Below, in pieces: positions 25,579 through 33,645 of a stretch of 40,306 nt of DNA. A model generated the notes under the pieces. That model did no database searches. It saw nothing but the letters and a program-made list of their open reading frames with translations, and was not told where the DNA came from. This DNA is from an uncultured Eubacteriales bacterium. Its GTDB lineage: Bacteria > Bacillota > Clostridia > Christensenellales > Aristaeellaceae. The stretch spans positions 1 through 40,306 of the forward strand of contig URJB01000017.1 in NCBI GenBank assembly GCA_900548145.1. Direction: 5' to 3'. The translations under genes were made by a program, and so were the position numbers. Each line of letters opens with the position of its first letter. Position 1 is the stretch's first letter.

Positions 25579-25612
25579 ACGCCGGGCAGATACCAACGTA
25601 TTTGCCCGGCGT
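25579..25612 (+). other. 14-pair intercistronic hairpin
   Basis: ACGCCGGGCAGATA and TATTTGCCCGGCGT pair (one G-U) around CCAACG. It lies between the second TPR gene and the first peptidase gene. No T-run follows, so it is unlikely to be a simple terminator and may mark an RNA processing or stability boundary. Confidence 0.65.
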
Positions 25613-25646
25613 TCCAGCATACGACCATACGAAGGGAGGACATTCC

Positions 25647-27599
25647 ATGCAGGATGTTCAACTGCGGGATTTTCTGAACTTTTCCTTTCTTTCTGCCCTG
25701 ACCCTGTCCCCGGACGGAAAAAACGCGGGCTTTGTGGTAAGCCGGTGCGATGAGGCCCGGGACGGCTATCAATGCGATTTTTGGCGGCTGGATCTGACCA
25801 CGGGGAAGACCCGTCAGGTAAGCCGCAGCGGCAATGTGCGCAGCTTTCTGTGGCTGGACGACGATACGGTACTGCTGAAGGGGGAGCGTTCCTCCTCTCT
25901 GCTGTCGCCCTCCACATCCTTTCTGAAATTGAAGCTGGACGGCGGCGAAGCGCTGCCCGCCTTTACCGTGCCCCTGTTCGTGGAGGAAATCAAACGGGTG
26001 GACGACCGCCGCTTCGTGCTGCTGGTCAGGACCACGCTGTACCCCGCCGAAGACCTGCCGGAGGGCGGCGCGGACTGGACGGTGCTGAATGAGCTCCCCT
26101 TCGCCGAAAACGGCGCGGGCTACGTCAGCGGCATCCGTCACCGGCTGTACCTGTTCGACAGCGTCACCGGCGCTCTGACTCCCCTGACCGGCGAAACCTT
26201 TCAGGTACGCAACGGCTTTGCCGTGCGCAGGGACGGCGGCATGATCGCCTACATGGGCATGGACATCGACTACATGGAAGTGCAGAAGCTGGGCATTTTC
26301 GTCTATGATGTGGCCACCGGCGAGACCCGTCAGCTGCTGCCGCTGGATCGCTACAAGCTGCGCCATATCGACTTTCTGGGGGATAAGGTGCTCTTTACCG
26401 GCGCGGACGGCAGCCGGTATATCTGGAGCCAGAACGCCTGGTTCTATACCCTCGACGCAGTCACCGGGGAGGAACAGGTGCTCTGCAGCCCCTTCCAGAT
26501 GCCGGTGAACAACTCCATCAACAGCGATTGCCGCTACGGCGGCGGCCGGATGCTGCAGGTAGTGGACGGCGACGTTTACCATGTGCTGACGCAGGATGGC
26601 TCCGCCCATCTGGCCCGCATCCGGGACGGACAGGAACAGATCGTCAGCCGGGAGACCGGCTCCATCGACGCGATCGACGTGCGCGGCGGCACGGCTTACC
26701 TGATCGCCACCCGCCATATGGGCCTGCAGGAAATCTACGCGCTGGATCTGGCGACGGGCAAGGAAACCTGCCTGACCGCCTTCAACCGGCCCTACGTAGA
26801 GACCCATGCCATCCATAAGCCCGACGACTGCGACTTTGTCAACGCCCACGGCGACACGGTGCAGGGCTGGGTCATCCATCCCGCTCACGAGCAGCCCGGG
26901 CAAAGCTATCCCGGCATTCTGGTGATCCACGGCGGCCCCAAGACCGCCTACGGCCCCTCCTATGTGCATGAAATGCAGGTATGGGCGGCCCGTGGGTACT
27001 ATGTCTTCTTCTGCAATCCCACCGGCAGCGACGGCAAGGGCGATGAATTCGGCTTCCTGATGACCCGCTACGGCACAGTGGACTACGACGACCTGATGGC
27101 CTTTACAGATGTGGTGCTGGAACGGTATCCGCAGCTGGACGCCAAGCGTCTGGGCGTTACCGGCGGTTCCTACGGCGGCTATATGACCAACTGGATCATC
27201 GGCCACACCGACCGCTTTGCCTGCGCAGCTTCCCAGCGTTCTATTTCCAACTGGATCACGGACGAAGGCGCCAGCGACTGGTCCTATATGTACAGCCCCT
27301 GCCGTTTCGGCGGCGTGTCCGCCCGGATCAAGCCTGCCGATGGCTGGTCGTCCTCCCCGCTGAAATACGTGGGCAACGCTGTAACGCCTACGCTGTTCCT
27401 GCATTCGGACGAAGACTTCCGCTGCCCGCTGGGCGAAGCGCTGCAGATGTACACCCAGCTCATCCATCAGGGCGTTGAGAGCCGGGTCTGTCTCTTCAAG
27501 GGCGAAAACCATGAGCTGTCCCGCTCCGGCAAACCGTGGAACCGCGTCAAGCGGCTGGAGGAGATCGACGTGTGGATGGACGCTCATTTGAAGGCGTAA
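25647..27599 (+). CDS. S9 family peptidase (acylaminoacyl-peptidase-like)
   Basis: 650 residues, no signal peptide. The N-terminal ~400 residues form a beta-propeller-like region that limits substrates to short peptides. The C-terminal alpha/beta-hydrolase domain has oxyanion-region HGGP, nucleophile Ser508 in GGSYGG, Asp590 in HSDEDFRC and His622 in GENHELSRSG. The enzyme should cut small peptides after import. GGGAGGACATTCC precedes the ATG. It is followed after 14 bases by a paralogue. The C-terminal domains are much alike, while the propellers differ, so the two may prefer different peptides. Confidence 0.93.
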   Translation: MQDVQLRDFLNFSFLSALTLSPDGKNAGFVVSRCDEARDGYQCDFWRLDLTTGKTRQVSRSGNVRSFLWLDDDTVLLKGERSSSLLSPSTSFLKLKLDGGEALPAFTVPLFVEEIKRVDDRRFVLLVRTTLYPAEDLPEGGADWTVLNELPFAENGAGYVSGIRHRLYLFDSVTGALTPLTGETFQVRNGFAVRRDGGMIAYMGMDIDYMEVQKLGIFVYDVATGETRQLLPLDRYKLRHIDFLGDKVLFTGADGSRYIWSQNAWFYTLDAVTGEEQVLCSPFQMPVNNSINSDCRYGGGRMLQVVDGDVYHVLTQDGSAHLARIRDGQEQIVSRETGSIDAIDVRGGTAYLIATRHMGLQEIYALDLATGKETCLTAFNRPYVETHAIHKPDDCDFVNAHGDTVQGWVIHPAHEQPGQSYPGILVIHGGPKTAYGPSYVHEMQVWAARGYYVFFCNPTGSDGKGDEFGFLMTRYGTVDYDDLMAFTDVVLERYPQLDAKRLGVTGGSYGGYMTNWIIGHTDRFACAASQRSISNWITDEGASDWSYMYSPCRFGGVSARIKPADGWSSSPLKYVGNAVTPTLFLHSDEDFRCPLGEALQMYTQLIHQGVESRVCLFKGENHELSRSGKPWNRVKRLEEIDVWMDAHLKA

Positions 27600-27613
27600 G
27601 GGAGGGAAAAGCC

Positions 27614-29614
27614 ATGCAAGCTATTGAATTGAAAGATTTTCTGTCCTTCTATGCCATGTCCGACCTGCAATGGGCCCCGGACGGCCATGCTGCCGCCCTG
27701 ATCGCCCACCGGGCGGATGAGGGAAAAAACGGCTACGATTCCAACCTGTGGCTGTACACTCCCGGAAAGCCCCTGCGCCAGCTGACCGCTCAGGGCGATG
27801 TGAAGTCCTTTGTATGGGACGGCAGCGAGGCGCTGCTGTTCCCCACCCTCAGGGACGAAGCGGACAAGGCGCTGCGTGCTTCCGGCGAGGAGCACACCGC
27901 ATTTTACCGTCTGCCCCTTTCCGGCGGCGAGGCGGAGCGGGTCTTCACCGTGCCGCTGAACGCCTCGGTCATCGGCAAGCTGGCCCCCAGCACCTATGTG
28001 CTCAAGGCCCGGAAGGATCTGGAAAAAGAGGCCCGGCTGAAGAACCTGACCGGCGAAGCGCGCCGGGAGGCCCTGAAGCAGCTTTCCATCGAGCGGGAGC
28101 ATTTTACCGTTTTTGACGAATACCCCTTCTGGTTCAACGGTTCCGGCGTCATCAACAAAACCCGGGTCGGCCTGTTTCTGTTCAACAGCGCCACCGGAGC
28201 TCTGACCCCCATCACCACGCCCCTGTTCGACGTGGAAGGCGTGAAGGTATGCCCGGAGGACGGCGTGGTCGTGTATCACGGCGGCGACTTCGAGACCCGC
28301 CGGGATTTCCGCACCGGCATCCGCCTGTACGATTTTGCCACCGGCAAGACCACTCAGGTAGTGCCGCAGGATATCTACCGCATCCGGCAGGTGGATTTCT
28401 GGGCGGGTCAGGTGGTTTTCGCCGGGACGGACATGGGCGAGTATGATTACAGCCAGACCCCCGACCTGTGGCGGGTGCCCGCCGAGGGCGGCCAGCCGGT
28501 GCGGCTGGGCTGCAGCGCCCTGACCATCGGCAACCCCGTGGGCAGTGACGTTCGCTACGGCGGCGGCACCTGCTTCAAGGCGGAAGGCGATACGCTGTAT
28601 CTGATCTCCGGGCTGGAGGATAACGCCCGTCTGGTGCGGCTGGATCTGAACGGCCGACTGACCCCTGTCTGGGAGGGCGAAGGCACCGTCGATCTGTTCG
28701 ACGTGTGCAAGGGCCGTCTGATCTGCGTGGCCATGCAGGACATGCGCCTGCAGGAGCTGTTCACCGTGGAGCCGGACGGGCTGCGGCAGGTTTCCGCCTT
28801 CAATCAGGAATGGTGCGACAGCCACGAGATCATCAAGCCCGAGCAGGTTCGCTTTACCGACCCGGACGGCTTTGAGATTCACGGCTTCGTGCTCAAGCCC
28901 GCCCACTTCGACCCTTCCAAGACCTATCCCGGCATTCTGGATATTCACGGCGGCCCCCGGCTTTGCTATGGCCCGGTGTACTATCACGAAATGCAGGTCT
29001 GGGCCAACAAGGGCTACTTTGTCTTTTTCGCCAATCCCCGGGGCAGCGACGCGCGGGGCGATGAGTTTGCCTTCATCCGGGGCAAATACGGCACGGTGGA
29101 ATATCAGAACCTGATGGACTTCACCGACTGCGTGCTGGCCCATTATCCCCAGCTGGACGCGAACCGGCTGGGCGTTACCGGCGGTTCCTACGGCGGCTTC
29201 ATGACCAACTGGATCATCGGCCACACCCACCGCTTTGCCTGCGCTGCGTCCCAGCGCTCCATTTCCAACTTTGTCTCCATGGAGGGCACCAGCGACTGCG
29301 GCCGTACCTTCGTGGACGGTCATCTGGCCGCCCATACCACGCAGGACGTGGCCAAGGTGTGGGCCCAATCGCCCCTGAGTGCGGCGGATCAATGCACCAC
29401 GCCCACCCTGTTCATCCATTCCGAAGAGGATTACCGCTGCTGGAAGATCGAGGGTCTGCAGATGTTCAACGCCATCCGTTCCCACGGGGTGGAAGCTCGT
29501 CTGTGCCTGTTCAAGGGCGAAAACCACGAGCTGTCCCGGGGCGGCAAGCCGAAGAACCGCGTCAAGCGTCTGCAGGAGATCACCCGCTGGATGGATCACT
29601 ACCTGCGGCCCTGA
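27614..29614 (+). CDS. S9 family peptidase, second paralogue
   Basis: 666 residues with the same layout as the preceding gene. Ser525 lies in GGSYGG, Asp606 in HSEEDYRC, His638 in GENHELSRGG. The propeller contains an extra charged segment around KDLEKEARLKNLTGEARR (about residue 135), absent from the first paralogue, and WFNGSGVINKTRVGLFLF as in acylaminoacyl-peptidases of the S9C type. It is cytoplasmic. GGGAGGG precedes the ATG. It very probably works with its neighbour on imported oligopeptides. Confidence 0.93.
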   Translation: MQAIELKDFLSFYAMSDLQWAPDGHAAALIAHRADEGKNGYDSNLWLYTPGKPLRQLTAQGDVKSFVWDGSEALLFPTLRDEADKALRASGEEHTAFYRLPLSGGEAERVFTVPLNASVIGKLAPSTYVLKARKDLEKEARLKNLTGEARREALKQLSIEREHFTVFDEYPFWFNGSGVINKTRVGLFLFNSATGALTPITTPLFDVEGVKVCPEDGVVVYHGGDFETRRDFRTGIRLYDFATGKTTQVVPQDIYRIRQVDFWAGQVVFAGTDMGEYDYSQTPDLWRVPAEGGQPVRLGCSALTIGNPVGSDVRYGGGTCFKAEGDTLYLISGLEDNARLVRLDLNGRLTPVWEGEGTVDLFDVCKGRLICVAMQDMRLQELFTVEPDGLRQVSAFNQEWCDSHEIIKPEQVRFTDPDGFEIHGFVLKPAHFDPSKTYPGILDIHGGPRLCYGPVYYHEMQVWANKGYFVFFANPRGSDARGDEFAFIRGKYGTVEYQNLMDFTDCVLAHYPQLDANRLGVTGGSYGGFMTNWIIGHTHRFACAASQRSISNFVSMEGTSDCGRTFVDGHLAAHTTQDVAKVWAQSPLSAADQCTTPTLFIHSEEDYRCWKIEGLQMFNAIRSHGVEARLCLFKGENHELSRGGKPKNRVKRLQEITRWMDHYLRP

Positions 29615-29653
29615 CCCCGCGAAAACCAACGATATAGAAAGGAAGCATTTTTC

Positions 29654-30610
29654 ATGCGTATTAGCCTGTTGGAGCCCATCGGCGTTACCCCGGAACTGAT
29701 CGAAGAACTGTCCGAGCCGATCCGCAAGGCCGGTCACGAATTTATCTACTACCCGGAAAAGACCACCGATCCCGCTGAACTGCTCCGCCGCAGCATGGGC
29801 TGCGAGGTGGTCACCATTGCCAACAATCCCTACCCCGATCAGGTGGTTCTGGCCGCCGATCAGCTGAAAATGCTGAACGTGGCCTTTACCGGCATCGACC
29901 ACGTGGGTCTGGAAGCCTGCCGCGCCAAGGGCGTGCAGATCTGCAACGCCGCCAATTATTCCAACCAGACCGTGGCTGAGCTGGTCATCGGCATGACCAT
30001 CGACCTGCTGCGCCATATGGACGAGGCCCAGCAGCGGGTGCATGGCGGCGGCACCGCCGCCGGGCTGACCGGCCGGGAGATCATGGGCAAGACCGTGGGC
30101 ATCATCGGCACGGGCCGCATCGGTATGATTACCGCCAGGCTTTTTCTGGCCTTCGGCGCAAAGGTCATCGCCTACTCCCGCACCGAAAAGCCGGAAGCCA
30201 AAGCGCTGGGCATCACCTATCTGCCTCTGGCCGACGTAATGGCCCAGAGCGACATCGTCAGCATCCACACCCCCAACAACGCCTCCACCTGCGGCCTGAT
30301 CAGCGCGGAAATGATCGCCCTGATGAAGCCCACCGCGCTGCTGATCAACTGCGCCCGCGGCCCCATCGTGGACAGCGCCGCTCTGGCCGCCGCCCTGAAC
30401 GAGGGCCGTCTGGCCGGCGCGGGCGTGGACGTGTTCAATCAGGAGCCGCCCATCCCGGACAGCGAGCCTCTGCTGCACGCCCGCAATGCCCTGCTGACTC
30501 CCCATATCGCCTTTGCTTCTCAGGAATCCATGATCCGCCGCGCCCGGATCGTCTTCCAGAATATCGAAGCCTATCTGGCCGGGAAGCCGGAGAACGTCTG
30601 CCAGTACTAA
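29654..30610 (+). CDS. D-2-hydroxyacid dehydrogenase
   Basis: 318 residues, NAD(P)-dependent dehydrogenase of the D-isomer 2-hydroxyacid family. The Rossmann motif is VGIIGTGRIG near residue 150. Catalytic residues are Arg in NCARGP, Glu in FNQEPP and His in LTPHIAFAS. It reduces 2-keto acids to D-hydroxy acids or the reverse. As last gene of the peptide operon it could dispose of keto acids from amino-acid breakdown and regenerate NAD+. AAAGGAAGCATTTTTC precedes the ATG. A terminator follows. Confidence 0.92.
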   Translation: MRISLLEPIGVTPELIEELSEPIRKAGHEFIYYPEKTTDPAELLRRSMGCEVVTIANNPYPDQVVLAADQLKMLNVAFTGIDHVGLEACRAKGVQICNAANYSNQTVAELVIGMTIDLLRHMDEAQQRVHGGGTAAGLTGREIMGKTVGIIGTGRIGMITARLFLAFGAKVIAYSRTEKPEAKALGITYLPLADVMAQSDIVSIHTPNNASTCGLISAEMIALMKPTALLINCARGPIVDSAALAAALNEGRLAGAGVDVFNQEPPIPDSEPLLHARNALLTPHIAFASQESMIRRARIVFQNIEAYLAGKPENVCQY

Positions 30611-30626
30611 GTCCCCTTCTTTTCCT

Positions 30627-30659
30627 CCCGTTGACACGCCGTGCCAACGGGGTTTTTTT
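30627..30659 (+). terminator. Terminator of peptide operon
   Basis: CCCGTTG and CAACGGG pair around an 11-base loop and are followed by GTTTTTTT, 16 bases beyond the dehydrogenase stop. Confidence 0.85.
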
Positions 30660-30766
30660 ATCAAGTTTGACCTATATTTTACTTTCTCAGGGTGGCCGTT
30701 TTTTCTTTTCTCTGGTAAAATGATTTTTGTATCTGGAAGAAGCAAGAGAAGAAACGAGGAATGAAG

Positions 30767-30946
30767 ATGGCTTATCAGACGATTGTGATCGATTACGCGC
30801 CCAAGGCCAAGAGCATGGCCGCCGAAGTCGAGAAAAAGGCCAACGAGATGGAGCAGGAGGACTGGGAGCTGGTGTCGTTCGCCATTACCAACTCCGCCAA
30901 GGGGATTCTGGTCTTTCACCGGCCGGATAACGATTTTAGAGATTAA
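30767..30946 (+). CDS. Small DUF4177-like protein
   Basis: 59 residues. The pattern is a beta strand (YQTIVIDYAP), a charged helix (KAKSMAAEVEKKANEMEQED) and WELVSFAITNSAKGILVFHRP, which resembles DUF4177 proteins with their conserved GWELV core. It is cytoplasmic with unknown function. ATG 30767 has GAGGA at suitable distance; ATG 30761 lies too close to it. It is a stand-alone gene bounded by terminators on both sides. Confidence 0.6.
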   Translation: MAYQTIVIDYAPKAKSMAAEVEKKANEMEQEDWELVSFAITNSAKGILVFHRPDNDFRD

Positions 30947-30958
30947 CGCGTTTCATGC

Positions 30959-30990
30959 AAAAAAGCCTGTGCCTACGGACAGGCTTTTTT
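30959..30990 (+). terminator. Terminator after small DUF4177-like gene
   Basis: AAAAAAGCCTGT and ACAGGCTTTTTT pair perfectly around GCCTACGG. It may work in both directions. Confidence 0.9.
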
Positions 30991-31055
30991 GCGCCATTTT
31001 TTCGGTAAACAGGCATAGTGCTCCTTTGCTTTCGTTTTCTTATGCCATTTGTCCA

Positions 31056-31088
31056 AAAAAATCCGCCGCTCTGAAAAAAGAGCGGCGG
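31056..31088 (-). terminator. Terminator of glutamine synthetase III gene
   Basis: CCGCCGCTCT and AGAGCGGCGG form a perfect 10-pair stem with a 6-base loop, and on the minus strand ATTTTTTT follows. It lies 15 bases beyond the gene's stop. Confidence 0.85.
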
Positions 31089-31103
31089 GGCAATATTTGT
31101 TTT

Positions 31104-33191
31104 TCAGCCCTGCAGCATCATCTGATAGGTGGGCATGGGCCAATAGTCGGCCCCTACCAGCGTTTCCAGCATATCCCCGGCGGCGCGCAGCTCCGCCATG
31201 GCGGGCACGATCCGATCCCGGGTGGCCTGCGCCTTTTCCAGCGTGTCCTGAAGGGGCGCAATCTCGTTCAGAGCGTTTTGCAGGCTGTCGCAGCCCTTCG
31301 TCAACCGATCCATCTGCCGCTGAATGTCGATCAGCAGCCGGGTTTCGGTCTCTATCGGCAAATCGGGGCAGACCTGCTTCTTCTGAGCGGCCTCCTGCGC
31401 CACCGCGCCGGAATAGGCGATGGCGGCGGGCAGGATCATCCGCCGGGCAATATCCAGCATGCTCAGGGCCTCGATGTCGATGACCTTGACGTAGTTTTCC
31501 AGCTTGATCTCGTAGCGGCTGTGAACCTCCTGCGCGCTGAAGACCTTCTGCCGCTCGAACAGGTCCAGATTCTTCTGGTGGATGTAATAAGGCAGTGCGT
31601 CCACCGTGCTGGACAGGTTTAACAGACCCCGGCGGGCGGCTTCCTCCACCCAGGACGCATCGTAGCCGTTGCCGTTAAAGATGATGCGCATATGCTCCCG
31701 CAGGGTACGGCGGATCAGCTCATCCACGGCGGCGGTGAAGTTCTCCGCCTGTTCCAGCTCATCGGCCATGTGCATCAGGGTGTCGGCAATAATGGTGTTC
31801 AGCACCACGTTGGGGCCGGACACGCTCTGACTGCTGCCCAGCGAACGGAACTCGAACTTGTTGCCCGTAAAAGCGAAGGGCGAGGTGCGGTTGCGGTCGG
31901 TGGAATCCTTGGGGAACTTGGGCAGGATGTGCACGCCCAGCCGCATCTGATCCCGCTGGTGGCTCTCATACTTGGAGGCGTTAACGATGGACTCGATGAT
32001 CTCATTGAGTTCGTCTCCCAGAAACACGGAAATGATGGCCGGCGGGGCCTCGTTAGCGCCCAGACGGTGATCGTTGCCCGCGTAGGCCACTGTGACCCGA
32101 AGCAGATCCTGATAATCGTCCACCGCCGCCAGAATAGCGGACAGGAACAGAAGGAACTGGGCGTTTTCGCTGGGGGTCTCGCCGGGTTCCAGCAGGTTCA
32201 CGCCCGTATCGGTGGACAGGGAATAATTATTGTGCTTGCCGCTGCCGTTGACCCCGCCGAAGGGCTTTTCGTGCAGCAGACACACCATGCCGTGGCGGTC
32301 AGCCACCTTCTTCATGATCTCCATGGTGAGCTGGTTATGGTCAGCGGCGATATTCACCGTGCTGAAAATCGGCGCCAGCTCATGCTGAGAGGGAGCGACT
32401 TCGTTATGCTCGGTCTTGACCAGCACGCCCAGCTTCCAGAGTTCTTCGTCCAGCTCCCGCATAAAGGCGTGGACCCGCGGCTTGATCGCGCCAAAGAAAT
32501 GATCGTCCAGTTCCTGCCCCTTTGGCGGCTTGGCCCCGTACAGGGTGCGGCCGGTGACGATCAGGTCGGGCCGCTGGAGATACAGCGCCTTATCGATCAG
32601 AAAATATTCCTGCTCGGTGCCCACGGTGGGATAGACCCGCAAGGCGGTCTGATTGCCGAACAGACGCAGAATGCGAAGGGCCTGCTTATTCAGGGCCTGC
32701 ATGGAACGCAGCAGCGGCGTTTTTTTGTCCAGCGCCTGCCCGCCGTAGGAGCAGTACGCCGTGGGAATATACAGGGTCTCGTCCTTCACAAAGGCATAGC
32801 TGGTGGGATCCCACGTGGTATAGCCCCGCGCCTCAAAGGTGGCACGCAGTCCGCCCGAAGGGAACGAGCTGGCGTCCGTCTCGCCGCAGACCAGCTCCTT
32901 GCCGCTGAACTCACACAGCACCTTGCCGTTTTTCGGCGCGCCGATGAAGGAATCGTGCTTTTCGGCGGTCACGCCGGTCATGGGCTGGAACCAGTGCGTA
33001 TAATGGGTCGCGCCCTTTTCCAGCGCCCAATCCTTCATGGCGTTGGCGATCACCCCCGCTAGGCTGGGATCCAGCGAACGGCCTTCTTCAATGGTCCGCC
33101 GGAGCGCTTTGTAGGTTTCCTTGGGCAGGCGGTTCTGCATGACCGAATCGTCAAAGCAGTTTTCGCCGAAGATCACGCTGGGATTCTCCAT
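31104..33191 (-). CDS. glnN: Glutamine synthetase type III
   Basis: 695 residues, the usual length of GSIII, which makes glutamine from glutamate, ammonia and ATP as a large cytosolic oligomer. Recognisable blocks are YPTVGTEQEYFLID (metal-binding Glu), KTEHNEVAPSQHELAP, FGGVNGSGKHNNYSL (ATP/metal site) and GNDHRLGANEAPPAII. ATG 33191 is chosen because AAGGAGG precedes it; a longer frame reaches into the promoter. It is monocistronic, with its own promoter at 33226-33254 and a terminator. No GlnR-type operator was recognised. Confidence 0.97.
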   Translation of the reverse strand: MENPSVIFGENCFDDSVMQNRLPKETYKALRRTIEEGRSLDPSLAGVIANAMKDWALEKGATHYTHWFQPMTGVTAEKHDSFIGAPKNGKVLCEFSGKELVCGETDASSFPSGGLRATFEARGYTTWDPTSYAFVKDETLYIPTAYCSYGGQALDKKTPLLRSMQALNKQALRILRLFGNQTALRVYPTVGTEQEYFLIDKALYLQRPDLIVTGRTLYGAKPPKGQELDDHFFGAIKPRVHAFMRELDEELWKLGVLVKTEHNEVAPSQHELAPIFSTVNIAADHNQLTMEIMKKVADRHGMVCLLHEKPFGGVNGSGKHNNYSLSTDTGVNLLEPGETPSENAQFLLFLSAILAAVDDYQDLLRVTVAYAGNDHRLGANEAPPAIISVFLGDELNEIIESIVNASKYESHQRDQMRLGVHILPKFPKDSTDRNRTSPFAFTGNKFEFRSLGSSQSVSGPNVVLNTIIADTLMHMADELEQAENFTAAVDELIRRTLREHMRIIFNGNGYDASWVEEAARRGLLNLSSTVDALPYYIHQKNLDLFERQKVFSAQEVHSRYEIKLENYVKVIDIEALSMLDIARRMILPAAIAYSGAVAQEAAQKKQVCPDLPIETETRLLIDIQRQMDRLTKGCDSLQNALNEIAPLQDTLEKAQATRDRIVPAMAELRAAGDMLETLVGADYWPMPTYQMMLQG

Positions 33192-33225
33192 CCGTTGCTT
33201 CCTCCTTGGAATGCTCATCCTCGAA

Positions 33226-33254
33226 AGCATAACACACTTCATGGATAGACACAA
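33226..33254 (-). promoter_or_regulatory. Promoter of glnN
   Basis: On the minus strand: TTGTGT (33254-33249), a 17-base spacer, TATGCT (33231-33226), 35 bases upstream of the glnN start. Confidence 0.6.
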
Positions 33255-33381
33255 TAAATACTTTGGCAAATTGGCGGCTGTGATGCGCTATGCTGCAATG
33301 ATCGGGAAGCATTCTGCTTCCGGCAGGAAGGTCAAAGATGGCGTTCGCTTTTCCTCTCTTTTTTTACAAAAGGGGGTGAGC

Positions 33382-33468
33382 ATGATGACCGACTACGAAA
33401 TGTTGTCTATCGTTATCATGATCATCACTCTTGTTGTTTCTTTGTTAATCAACAACCGCGATAAATAA
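33382..33468 (+). CDS. Putative holin-like type I toxin peptide
   Basis: A 28-residue peptide, MMTDYEMLSIVIMIITLVVS then LLINNRDK: a short polar start, one membrane helix and a charged tail. This matches the putative holin-like toxin family (Hol_Tox, related to TxpA/Lpt-type type I toxins) that depolarises the membrane. A strong ribosome site, AAAAGGGGGTGAGC, precedes two adjacent ATGs (33382, 33385). A hairpin GGAAGCA/TGCTTCC lies in the presumed 5' leader around 33304-33322. Directly downstream is an opposing promoter and hairpin expected for an antisense antitoxin RNA. Too short for most gene finders. Confidence 0.75.
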   Translation: MMTDYEMLSIVIMIITLVVSLLINNRDK

Positions 33469-33555
33469 AAGCAGAGACGCCACCCAGCGCTAACTGGAGG
33501 GCGTCTCAACTCGCTTAAGGGAGGGGAGAAGCCAACCACTGCGTCATCCCTTCCT
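33462..33555 (-). ncRNA. Candidate antisense RNA antitoxin
   Basis: A minus-strand promoter (33562-33591) predicts a transcript starting near 33555. It would run about 95 bases and end at the hairpin 33474-33507 followed by U-rich sequence to about 33462, so it would overlap the toxin mRNA's 3' region and the last codons. Tail-to-tail overlap of this kind is the arrangement of TxpA/RatA-like type I systems. Ends are inferred. Confidence 0.6.
33474..33507 (-). terminator. Shared hairpin of toxin mRNA and antisense RNA
   Basis: GAGACGCC and GGCGTCTC pair perfectly, with an inner CCAG/CTGG stem. On the minus strand TGCTTTTATTTA follows, giving a terminator for the antisense RNA; no T-tract follows on the plus strand. 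Confidence 0.7.
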
Positions 33556-33561
33556 GCCGTT

Positions 33562-33591
33562 ATTGTATCACGGGAAATACAGGCGTGTCAA
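33562..33591 (-). promoter_or_regulatory. Promoter of antisense RNA
   Basis: On the minus strand: TTGACA (33591-33586), an 18-base spacer, TACAAT (33567-33562). No protein-coding gene begins downstream of it on that strand before the toxin, so it should serve an RNA. Confidence 0.7.
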
Positions 33592-33610
33592 CCGGCCTGC
33601 CCTGACTAAA

Positions 33611-33640
33611 ACGCCCTGCGGATGTTTCTCCGCAGGGCGT
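33611..33640 (-). terminator. Terminator of XRE regulator gene
   Basis: ACGCCCTGCGGA and TCCGCAGGGCGT form a perfect 12-pair stem with a 6-base loop, 5 bases beyond the regulator's stop. The minus strand continues with TTTAG. Confidence 0.75.
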
Positions 33641-33645
33641 TTGCT

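Noticed and set aside
24705..27587. A 960-codon antisense open frame
   Set aside because: It is antisense to the second TPR and first S9 genes, with repetitive Gly/Val/His-rich composition typical of reverse-frame translation of a GC-rich gene.
27584..30919. A 1111-codon antisense open frame
   Set aside because: It is antisense to the second S9 peptidase and the dehydrogenase, whose catalytic motifs are unmistakable; no domain or ribosome site supports the reverse frame.
33121..33381. N-terminal extension of the toxin frame upstream of 33382
   Set aside because: The extension crosses the glnN start region and promoter and the strong ribosome site directly before 33382; the short peptide fits the toxin family length.
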